From VAZQ01 sp963841705 (GTDB taxonomy: Bacteria; Pseudomonadota; Alphaproteobacteria; Rhizobiales; Xanthobacteraceae), in the NCBI GenBank assembly GCA_963841705.1, contig CAWJDY010000002.1, positions 1-64,000 on the forward strand: a stretch of 64,000 nt of DNA, written 5' to 3'. The notes under the pieces are model-generated. The model saw only the letters and a list, made by a program, of their open reading frames with translations. It made no database searches and had not been told where the DNA came from. This document shows, one piece after another, positions 36,028 to 42,257 of this stretch. Both the position numbers and the translations under genes were made by a program. How positions within the stretch are numbered: position 1 is the stretch's first letter; each line of letters starts with the position of its first letter.

Positions 36028-36231
36028 TCAGCAGGCGGGCAGGTGGAAACGTTTGACCGGCCGTACGCCGCGAGCGATCTGGGCGGCCCTGGCGACGCAG
36101 TCGTCGTGCGGGGGCAAACCGCATCGCTGCCAGCGCTCGCAGTCTCCGCAGGCGAAATCAGTGATCCGGCGCCGAGATGCGAGAGCCGCGGCCTTGGTGA
36201 ATACCCGGTGCATCAAGTTAAATGCGCGCAT
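36028..36231 (-). CDS. Small Cys-rich protein, first gene of the por operon
   Basis: 67 residues from the ATG at 36231, chosen because AAGGGAGG lies 6 nt upstream (36238-36245); an ATG at 36255 would put this site inside the gene. Residues 28-46 read TDFACGDCERWQRCGLPPH, followed by DDC, giving C-x2-C-x5-C-x7-C, with a last Cys at the C-terminus. This looks like a small metal or Fe-S site. An FNR-type box is centred 71 nt upstream of the start. Family not recognised. A role in PFOR maturation or electron transfer is a guess from position. Confidence 0.65.
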   Translation of the reverse strand: MRAFNLMHRVFTKAAALASRRRITDFACGDCERWQRCGLPPHDDCVARAAQIARGVRPVKRFHLPAC

Positions 36232-36295
36232 CGTCGTCCTCCCTTGGACATGCACTAATTCCCAGCCGATTATCCGAGGCGATCATCGGCCGGCA

Positions 36296-36309
36296 TTGAT
36301 CAAGATCAA
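36296..36309. promoter_or_regulatory. FNR/FixK-type box upstream of the small Cys-rich gene and por operon
   Basis: TTGATCAAGATCAA, a perfect TTGAT-N4-ATCAA match. Its centre is 71.5 nt upstream of the ATG at 36231 on the minus strand. If it acts at -41.5, as usual for class II FNR promoters, transcription would start near 36261 with a 30-nt leader that holds the ribosome-binding site. Confidence 0.85.
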
Positions 36310-36864
36310 TAAGACGGGTGAGGCCTGAGCGGTGTACAGCCACTGCGGGAGAAAATTGGGCAAAATCAGGGCTCCCTGTAAACAACAGGAAATTTACAGG
36401 GGCCTTTTCAGCCGGAAGTTGAGGGGGTGAAATCGCAGCCCGCGCCTGCATGGCCTTTCACCGCCATAACAACCTCCTCTTCCGAGGGGTGCGAAAGGCA
36501 AAGCCCGGCACGGATCACCGCGCCAGGCTTAGCCACAACAATGCAAGCGTACCTGCTTGTACTTGAGTCCCGTTACATACGCAAGAACAATTTTTGTGCA
36601 CAAAACGCTGGCGGGGTTGGTCGCGAGCAGAGCTTCTGCCGGCTGGTGCGTTCCCCTCCTCATCCTTGAGGAGGTCGGCGCGCCACGTCATCCTGAGGCG
36701 CTCGCGTGCTTGCATGCGAGCCTCGAAGGATGCGCGCCGAGCGTCTCGAAGGATGGCCGCTGGCACGATCTCGCTTGTGGCCCGTCCTTCGAGACGCGCG
36801 CAAGCGCGCTCCTCAGGACGAGGTTGATTGATGGTCGATATGATTCGAACCTCGAAACGCACTC
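36310..36864. other. 555-bp intergenic region between por operon and rquA, repeats only
   Basis: No gene is supported. A 9-bp inverted repeat CCCTGTAAA (36374-36382)/TTTACAGGG (36393-36401) followed by CCTTTTC could be a weak terminator or an extragenic palindrome. From about 36655 the stretch is filled by the repeats described next, and the last about 50 bp (from 36812) is the start of the 540-bp direct repeat. Confidence 0.6.
36655..36811. repeat. Cluster of extragenic palindromes (CATCCTTCGAGG/CCTCAGGATG type)
   Basis: CTCATCCTTGAGGAG (36658), CGTCATCCTGAGGCGCTCGCG (from 36687), GAGCCTCGAAGGATGCGCG (36719), CTCGAAGGATGG (36745) and GTCCTTCGAGACGCGCGCAAG (36784) form several overlapping inverted pairs. 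Such units are widespread between genes in Bradyrhizobium-like genomes. Confidence 0.75.
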
Positions 36865-37351
36865 CTAGCGCGTGATCACCACTTTCTGATAGAGCCCGCC
36901 GAAGAATGTCGTCTTGCGCAAGCGGACGCCAGCCATGCGCGGCAGCCATTTCGTAATTTCGTTACGCCACAGGTCCAGAGCAAACGGCTCGAGACGGGCG
37001 AGCAGTGGTCTCCAGAGATAGCGAAGCGGATTCCACGCCCGCGGCAGCGCATAATCAACGATGACGATCTTGCCTCCGGGCTTGACCACGCGGAACAGCT
37101 CGCGCAGGGTTCGCTCGCGGTAATGATCGGGCTGCTCATGCAAAAGAAAGAATACCAGGGCCTGATCGTAGCTGGAATCGGGTAGTCTCAGGTCCGTCGA
37201 GTCCATCGCGAGCAGTCTCGCCGGTGCATTCTTCGGAAGCTTCTCTCGGAGATTGCGCAGCTGGATCGGGAGCACGTCGATGACATCGAGCAAGCCGCCG
37301 CAAGCGGCGACGCCTTGGAGCAAACGGCTGGTCAAATCGCCATAGGCGCAG
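36812..37351. repeat. Right copy of the 540-bp direct repeat (other copy 26831-27370)
   Basis: It covers the downstream flank and the C-terminal half of intact rquA. The gap-free match to 26831-27370 shows a recent duplication rather than independent acquisition. The left copy then continues, after a 108-bp deletion, with 15 more shared bases (37460-37474 equals 27371-27385). Confidence 0.92.
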
Positions 37352-37656
37352 GCTACCTGCAGTGACCGGCCACTCAGACTTTCGCCCAATTCCGCGACGG
37401 CGGCGCGGCACAGGCGATTGTAGTTGCCCCAAAGAATCAGATTAACGAGCCACTGACGCTCGAAAACCCGCACTGCCTTGGGGTGGACATAAGCCCACCA
37501 GTAGTGGGTGAGGAGATAGCGCGGTATTTGAACATCTGCCGACCGCAATGCCAGTGCGGCGCCGTTCGCGCCCAAGGCGATCTCCGCCTGATTGACCCCC
37601 GCAAAGGTCAAACAGATCGCTGCGGCTGGTGCAGCCTGCCCCGACTGGTGTTTCAT
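36865..37656 (-). CDS. rquA: Rhodoquinone biosynthesis methyltransferase-like protein RquA
   Basis: 263 residues from the ATG at 37656 (GAGGGAG upstream). RquA is the diagnostic enzyme converting ubiquinone to rhodoquinone, related to UbiE/MenG. Seen here: YLLTHYWWAYVHPKAVRVFE, RQWLVNLILWGNYNRL, the atypical SAM motif ACAYGDLTS instead of a Gly-rich loop (about residues 102-110), DVIDVLPIQLRNL, DSSYDQALVFFLLHEQPDHY, GGKIVIVDYALP and a conserved end FGGLYQKVVITR. The first about 40 residues are a variable extension. An FNR-type box sits 82 nt upstream. The neighbouring COQ10-like gene and frdABCD strongly support use of rhodoquinol by fumarate reductase. Confidence 0.9.
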   Translation of the reverse strand: MKHQSGQAAPAAAICLTFAGVNQAEIALGANGAALALRSADVQIPRYLLTHYWWAYVHPKAVRVFERQWLVNLILWGNYNRLCRAAVAELGESLSGRSLQVACAYGDLTSRLLQGVAACGGLLDVIDVLPIQLRNLREKLPKNAPARLLAMDSTDLRLPDSSYDQALVFFLLHEQPDHYRERTLRELFRVVKPGGKIVIVDYALPRAWNPLRYLWRPLLARLEPFALDLWRNEITKWLPRMAGVRLRKTTFFGGLYQKVVITR

Positions 37657-37731
37657 CGCTCCCTCTGCCCAGGTGTGTTGCCTGGACGACATTACAGCGT
37701 CCAATGAACATTGAGAAGCGCGCTGCATTTA

Positions 37732-37745
37732 TTGATTCAGATCAA
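37732..37745. promoter_or_regulatory. FNR/FixK-type box upstream of rquA
   Basis: TTGATTCAGATCAA, a perfect consensus match, centred 82.5 nt upstream of the rquA ATG at 37656 on the minus strand. It predicts oxygen-controlled rhodoquinone synthesis. Confidence 0.85.
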
Positions 37746-37815
37746 GCCTGGAGCAATTTCGCTTGGTCCGCGCATCCAGGTCTTTACAGCGCTTCCGCTC
37801 ATATTAAATCTCGGT

Positions 37816-37928
37816 CGTCATTGCCGGGCTTGACCCGGCAATCCATCTTTTTCGCAGGAAGATGGATGCGCGGGCCAACGGGGTCCCCGCCGACCTTGTC
37901 GGCGGGGTGCCCGTCCCGCGCATGACGC
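37816..37928. repeat. Extragenic palindromic repeat (CGTCATTGCCGGGCTTGACCCGG type)
   Basis: It starts CGTCATTGCCGGGCTTGACC at 37816, contains a CCGGGC/ACCCGGC arm and GATGGATGCGCGGG, then the arms CCCCGCCGAC/GTCGGCGGGG, and ends CCCGCGCATGACG. This is the classic long intergenic repeat of Bradyrhizobium-like genomes. It lies between the divergent-in-function but co-oriented rquA and COQ10-like genes. Confidence 0.8.
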
Positions 37929-37961
37929 GGAGAGGATTGGTTCGATTCGAGCGGAATTCGC

Positions 37962-38504
37962 TTAGCCGGCAGGCACCGTGGAGGAGGTGATCGGGATCGC
38001 GAGCGTCTGGACGCGGCTCGCGAAGCGGTCGTGAGGATCTCGTGACCGCGGCCCGCGGCGGCCATGGATATCGTCGGCGCGACGTTCGAACGTCTGCACA
38101 AAGCGGCTGAACGTTGCCTCAAATATGTATCCCGCGATCAGCTCCATCAGCGGACTTGAGAATTGATAGGAGACATCGAAGCTGATATCGCAGCTCTCGT
38201 CACCTCGCGGTTGAAATCCCCATACGGTGCGCAGGTACTCCAGCGAACCACCGAATGATTTGACCAGGATACGGCCGTTCTTGCGGTCGAGCGTATCGCT
38301 GTTGCGCATCGTCTCGCGAAAGGGTCCACGACCCACCGTCATATCGGTGATCAGCACTTCGGTGTCCCCGCATTTCTCGCGGGAAACGATGACGTGTTTT
38401 TGACAGTGCGGCACGAACTCGGGATAGCGCTCGACATCGGCCACGAGGTCGAACATCTCGTGCGCGCTGTGATTGACGCGCCGTTTGGCGTAAATCGTCG
38501 GCAT
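37962..38504 (-). CDS. COQ10/RatA-like START-domain protein (quinone-binding type)
   Basis: 180 residues from the ATG at 38504 (an upstream ATG at 38555 is possible). It begins MPTIYAKRRVNHSAHEMFDL, with VADVERYPEFVPHC, ITDMTVGRGPFRETMRNSDT, a WGFQPRGDESCDISFDVSYQ strand region and a long C-terminal helix (FSRFVQTFERRADDIHG). This is the polyketide-cyclase/COQ10 family; COQ10 binds ubiquinone and aids its use, and RatA is a relative. About 30 extra C-terminal residues are unlike the usual family end. Placed between rquA and frd and under an FNR-type box, it may serve rhodoquinone. That is inference. Confidence 0.82.
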   Translation of the reverse strand: MPTIYAKRRVNHSAHEMFDLVADVERYPEFVPHCQKHVIVSREKCGDTEVLITDMTVGRGPFRETMRNSDTLDRKNGRILVKSFGGSLEYLRTVWGFQPRGDESCDISFDVSYQFSSPLMELIAGYIFEATFSRFVQTFERRADDIHGRRGPRSRDPHDRFASRVQTLAIPITSSTVPAG

Positions 38505-38577
38505 AAGGGCCTGCTCGCGTGCGCCCTGCACACGCATGCAGGGTCTAAACATCATGCCAGCAGCCGACTCCTTGCCA

Positions 38578-38591
38578 TTGACCTAGATCAA
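38578..38591. promoter_or_regulatory. FNR/FixK-type box between the COQ10-like gene and frdA
   Basis: TTGACCTAGATCAA. Its centre is 80.5 nt from the COQ10-like ATG (minus strand), the spacing seen for other boxes in this locus, so it most likely serves that gene. It is 204 nt from frdA. Confidence 0.8.
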
Positions 38592-38646
38592 CAAGTGCCC
38601 GAATGTCTCTGGCATAGATTGCGAATGCAGCGAGAGGGGAGTGAGA

Positions 38647-38660
38647 TTGATTCAGGTCAA
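38647..38660. promoter_or_regulatory. FNR/FixK-type box upstream of frdABCD
   Basis: TTGATTCAGGTCAA, one mismatch from TTGAT-N4-ATCAA. Centre 135 nt upstream of the frdA ATG. With a -41.5 position the start site would be near 38695, leaving a leader of about 94 nt. Confidence 0.8.
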
Positions 38661-38788
38661 ATCGACCCATCCCGGCTTCGTCCACAATACATCCACGGCA
38701 GAAGGACCCGAACGGGACTCCTGCTGGGGAGCCTGGAGCGTGCTTCGCCTGTTCTTACGGCGGCCGAGTTTCAGGCGGCAGAGAGCAT

Positions 38789-40546
38789 ATGCGTATGGAC
38801 GTCATCTCTACTGACGTAGTCATCATCGGCGCCGGCGGCGCGGGGCTGCGTGCGGCGATTGCCGCGGCGGAAGCCGATTCTTCGCTCGGCATATGCCTCG
38901 TCTCGAAGGTTTATCCCATGCGCAGCCACACGGTGGCGGCCGAGGGCGGCGCGGCAGGCGTGATCAAGGAGAGTGATAGCCTCGATTATCACTTTCACGA
39001 CACGGTAGCGGGCGGTGACTGGCTTTGCGACCAGGATGCCGTGGAGTTGTTCGTCAAGGCAGCTCCGCTCGAGTTGATGCAGATGGAGCACTGGGGCTGT
39101 CCATGGAGCCGAGAGGCCAACGGTAAAGTGGCGGTACGCCCGTTCGGCGGGATGAAGATCGAACGCACGTGGTACGCCGCCGACCAGAGCGGCTTCCACA
39201 TGCTGCACACGCTGTTCCAGACCTCGTTGAAATACCCCTCGATCAAGCGCTTCGACGAATATTACTCGACCGACCTCCTGGTCGAAGACGGACGCTGCAT
39301 CGGCGCGGTGGCGATCGAGATGCGATCGGGCCGCATTGTTGCCTTCCAAGCCAACACCGTGATCATCGCCACCGGCGGCGCCGGACGCGTCTTTCCGTTC
39401 ACCACCAATGGCGCCATCAAGACCGGCGACGGCATGGCGATGGCCTACCGCGCCGGCGTGCCGCTCAAGGACATGGAGTTCATCCAGTACCACCCGACCG
39501 GGCTGCCGGGCACGGGCATCCTCATCACCGAGGGCTCCCGCGGCGAGGGCGGCATCATGACCAACAAGGACGGCTACCGCTATCTTCAGGATTACAATCT
39601 CGGGCCACCCGATCCCTGGCCTCGGCTCAAAGCGATGGAGCTCGGGCCGCGGGACCGGCTGAGCCAGGCATTCTGGCACGAGCAGCGCAAGGGCCGCACC
39701 ATCAAGACGCCGTACGGCGACGTGGTGCATCTCGATATCCGCCATCTCGGAGAAAAGAAGATCAATGAACGGCTGCCGATGGTGCGCGAGCTGGCGCAGA
39801 GCTATGCCGGAGTAGATCCGGTGCACGAGCCAATCCCGGTTCGTCCGGTCGTGCACTACACCATGGGCGGCATCGACACCGACGCGAATACGGCGACAGC
39901 GTTGGGCGGACTGTTTGCCGCGGGGGAGTGCGCCTGCGTTTCCATCAACGGCGCAAATCGCCTTGGCTCCAACTCGCTGACCGAGCTTCTGGTATTCGGC
40001 GCCCGCGCCGGCCGCGCCGCCGCGGCCTTTGCCCGCGCGCAGCCTTCCCCGGCCGACAGCGCCGTTCGGGATCGCGCCCGAGCCGCCGAGCAGCGCATCC
40101 GGGCACTGTTCACGCGCGAGGCCGGCGGCGAGACTGTCTCCGGCCTGCGCAAGGAGATGTACGACACCATCGAGAACGGCGCCGGCATCTATCGCAGCAG
40201 TGCGTCGCTGGAGGAAACCTGTCGTAAACTTGCCGAGCTGAGGTCGCGGTACGAAAAAGTGCAGCTGCAGGATCGCAGCAATGTCTTCAACACCGATCTC
40301 ACCTCGGTCCTGGAGCTCGGCGCCATGCTCGACGTCGCGCAGGTCATTGCGCATTCGGCCGCCAGCCGAAAGGAATCCCGTGGCTCGCACCAGCGCCTCG
40401 ACCATCCGGAACGCGACGATCAGAACTACCTCAGGCACAGCCTCGCGACCTATCGGGGCGCGGAAACACCAGAGGTGAGCTATCGCGACGTGGTGATAAC
40501 CCGCTCCAAGCCGGCCGAGCGGGTATACGGGGGAGCCGCGGCATGA
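38789..40546 (+). CDS. frdA: Fumarate reductase flavoprotein subunit
   Basis: 585 residues. It reads like enterobacterial FrdA throughout: VVIIGAGGAGLRAAIAAAEA, KVYPMRSHTVAAEGG with the FAD-linking His47, HDTVAGGDWLCDQDAVELF, GGMKIERTWYAAD, QYHPTGLPGTGILITEG, ELGPRDRLSQAFWHE, HYTMGGIDTD and NRLGSNSLTE. It reduces fumarate to succinate at the membrane face. The ATGA overlap with frdB marks a tight operon. With only frdC/D-type anchors and rquA nearby, the donor is probably rhodoquinol. Close likeness to the gammaproteobacterial enzyme suggests horizontal origin. Confidence 0.94.
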   Translation: MRMDVISTDVVIIGAGGAGLRAAIAAAEADSSLGICLVSKVYPMRSHTVAAEGGAAGVIKESDSLDYHFHDTVAGGDWLCDQDAVELFVKAAPLELMQMEHWGCPWSREANGKVAVRPFGGMKIERTWYAADQSGFHMLHTLFQTSLKYPSIKRFDEYYSTDLLVEDGRCIGAVAIEMRSGRIVAFQANTVIIATGGAGRVFPFTTNGAIKTGDGMAMAYRAGVPLKDMEFIQYHPTGLPGTGILITEGSRGEGGIMTNKDGYRYLQDYNLGPPDPWPRLKAMELGPRDRLSQAFWHEQRKGRTIKTPYGDVVHLDIRHLGEKKINERLPMVRELAQSYAGVDPVHEPIPVRPVVHYTMGGIDTDANTATALGGLFAAGECACVSINGANRLGSNSLTELLVFGARAGRAAAAFARAQPSPADSAVRDRARAAEQRIRALFTREAGGETVSGLRKEMYDTIENGAGIYRSSASLEETCRKLAELRSRYEKVQLQDRSNVFNTDLTSVLELGAMLDVAQVIAHSAASRKESRGSHQRLDHPERDDQNYLRHSLATYRGAETPEVSYRDVVITRSKPAERVYGGAAA

Positions 40547-41286
40547 GCGAGGAGATGACGCTGGAAATCCTGCGCTACCAGCCGGAGCTCGCCAACGAGC
40601 CGCGGTTGCAGAGCTACAGCGTGCCGTATCACGAGGACTGGGTGGTGCTCGACGCGCTCAATCACATCAAGGACAACGTGGATGCCACGCTGTCCTACCG
40701 CTGGTCGTGTCACATGGCGATCTGCGGCAGCTGCGGCATGATGATCAATGGCGAGCCCAAGCTCGCGTGTCACGCCTTCCTGCGCGACTATCGCCATGGC
40801 GCGATCCGGATCGAGCCGCTCGAGCATTTCCCGATCGAGCGCGACCTGGTGATCGTCATGGACGGTTTCATGGACAAGCTTTCGAGCGTTCGGCCTTACC
40901 TCATCACCAAGCAGAAGAAGCCGCTCAGCGACGGTGAAAATCTGCAGACCCCGCTCCAGCTCATGGCGTTCAAGCAATACACGCTGTGCATCAATTGCCT
41001 GCTGTGCTACGCCGCCTGCCCGCAATGCGGGTTGAACGAGGATTTCGTCGGACCTGCGGCACTGGCACTCGCACACCGCTACAATCTGGATTCCCGCGAC
41101 GGCGGCAAAGACGAGCGCGCCGACGTTGTTGCGAGCAATGAGGGTATCTGGGAGTGCACCTTCGTCGGCGCCTGTTCCGAAGTCTGCCCCAAGCACGTCG
41201 ATCCTGCCGCCGCAATCCAACAGACCAAGATCTCCGCCTCGCTGGATTGGTTCAAGGCGTGGCTTCGCCCGGGAGCGGACCGATGA
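40543..41286 (+). CDS. frdB: Fumarate reductase iron-sulfur subunit
   Basis: 247 residues. It has the three expected cluster motifs: [2Fe-2S] CHMAICGSCGMM with a downstream Cys in KLACHAF, [4Fe-4S] CINCLLCYAACP, and [3Fe-4S] CTFVGACSEVCPKHVDP. Length and order match E. coli FrdB. It passes electrons from the quinol site of FrdCD to the FrdA flavin. Start overlaps frdA; stop overlaps frdC (ATGA at 41283). Confidence 0.94.
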   Translation: MSEEMTLEILRYQPELANEPRLQSYSVPYHEDWVVLDALNHIKDNVDATLSYRWSCHMAICGSCGMMINGEPKLACHAFLRDYRHGAIRIEPLEHFPIERDLVIVMDGFMDKLSSVRPYLITKQKKPLSDGENLQTPLQLMAFKQYTLCINCLLCYAACPQCGLNEDFVGPAALALAHRYNLDSRDGGKDERADVVASNEGIWECTFVGACSEVCPKHVDPAAAIQQTKISASLDWFKAWLRPGADR

Positions 41287-41669
41287 GCCGCCGGCCGTAC
41301 GTACGCAAGGTGAAGCCCGGCTGGTGGCTGGGGCAGCGCCGCTATGTCCTCTATATGATCCGCGAGCTGACCAGCCTGTTTGTCGGCCTCTACTGCGCTC
41401 TCCTGGTCATCGGAATTTTCCGCCTGAGCCAGGGCCGGGCCGCGTGGGACAGCTTTGTGGCGGCATTATCGAGCCCCTGGGTCGTCGTCTTTCAGCTGAT
41501 ATGTCTCGCCTTCGCGATTTATCACAGCGCCACCTGGTTTGGGGTTACACCGAAGGCCATGCCGCTTGTCGTGAAAGGAGAGCCCGTCCCGGCCAAGACG
41601 ATTGTTCTGTTTCACTACGGCGCCTGGGCGCTGGTCTCGCTCATTGTGTTGATCGCAGCAGGAATTTGA
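41283..41669 (+). CDS. frdC: Fumarate reductase membrane anchor FrdC
   Basis: 128 residues from the ATG overlapping frdB. Three helices. It aligns with E. coli FrdC: RPYVRKVKPGWW at the start, MIREL with Glu28 matching the quinone-site Glu29, and AIYHSATWF with His81 matching His82, then VTPKAMP. There are no haem-binding His pairs, as expected for the two-anchor, haem-free type that works with low-potential quinols. Confidence 0.9.
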   Translation: MSRRPYVRKVKPGWWLGQRRYVLYMIRELTSLFVGLYCALLVIGIFRLSQGRAAWDSFVAALSSPWVVVFQLICLAFAIYHSATWFGVTPKAMPLVVKGEPVPAKTIVLFHYGAWALVSLIVLIAAGI

Positions 41670-41671
41670 CA

Positions 41672-42010
41672 ATGGCTCGCTCGAACAAGCCCATTCTGTG
41701 GCTGCCGTTTGCAGCGGGAGGGCTCGTAGCTGCCCTGATCATTCCGGTGCTGATCCTGATCACGGGCGTCCTGATGCCGCTCGGCGTCGTGCATTTGCCC
41801 TACGATAAGATGGCGGCGTTCGCGCACAATCCAATCGGAAAGCTCATCCTGTTCGGCGTGGTGGCGTTCCCGGCATGGCATGCCGGCCACCGCCTGCGCA
41901 TGACCGCTCACGACCTCGGCTTGGGTCGCGGCGCCCTGGTCAAGGTCGTGTGCTATGGTTTTGCCGGCGCAGTGATTGTGCTTGCTGCGGCAGCGCTGGT
42001 CTTGATCTGA
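41672..42010 (+). CDS. frdD: Fumarate reductase membrane anchor FrdD
   Basis: 112 residues, starting 2 nt after frdC. Three helices: PFAAGGLVAALIIPVLILIT, LMPLGVV, then ILFGVVAFPAWHAGHRLRMT with the HDLGLGRGA loop matching the AMHDLKIHVPAG segment of E. coli FrdD. It completes the quinol site with FrdC. It ends the operon and faces the convergent lutC fragment. Confidence 0.9.
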   Translation: MARSNKPILWLPFAAGGLVAALIIPVLILITGVLMPLGVVHLPYDKMAAFAHNPIGKLILFGVVAFPAWHAGHRLRMTAHDLGLGRGALVKVVCYGFAGAVIVLAAAALVLI

Positions 42011-42053
42011 GACCCTACATCGCGAACGCGAGTCAATCCTCCGAGAACGTGCT

Positions 42054-42257
42054 TTAGCTGCGTGGAACCGGCACCACAGTGAGGCTGCGGAGGCCCTGCG
42101 CCCCGTGAATCAACACACCTTCGATATCGGCGGTGGTGGAAGGACCGGTGACCAGCACGGCATAGCGTGACGTCTTGAACCGCGCGTCCCGGTAAGCGTG
42201 ATGGAGATTGCCGAGGATGTCGCATGCGTCGAGCGAAACGACGACAGGCGAAATCAC
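42054..42257 (-). pseudogene. 3'-terminal fragment of lutC
   Basis: 67 codons; DILGNLHHAYRDARFKTSRY, AVLVTGPSTTADIEGVLIHG and AQGLRSLTVV match the last about 60 residues of lutC (45302-45886) almost exactly. The N-terminal about 130 residues are absent. It overlaps the end of the D-lactate dehydrogenase gene, so the dehydrogenase gene lies between two lutC 3' ends. This probably records the insertion or duplication that brought it here. Confidence 0.85.

Noticed and set aside
36310..36420. Riboswitch or terminator around CCCTGTAAA/TTTACAGGG
   Set aside because: The stem is short and AT-containing and is not followed by a clean T-run. No riboswitch class is recognisable, so it is only mentioned in the intergenic note.
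38771..40438. 555-codon minus-strand frame opposite frdA
   Set aside because: The plus strand encodes an unmistakable FrdA; the antisense frame shows no domain.
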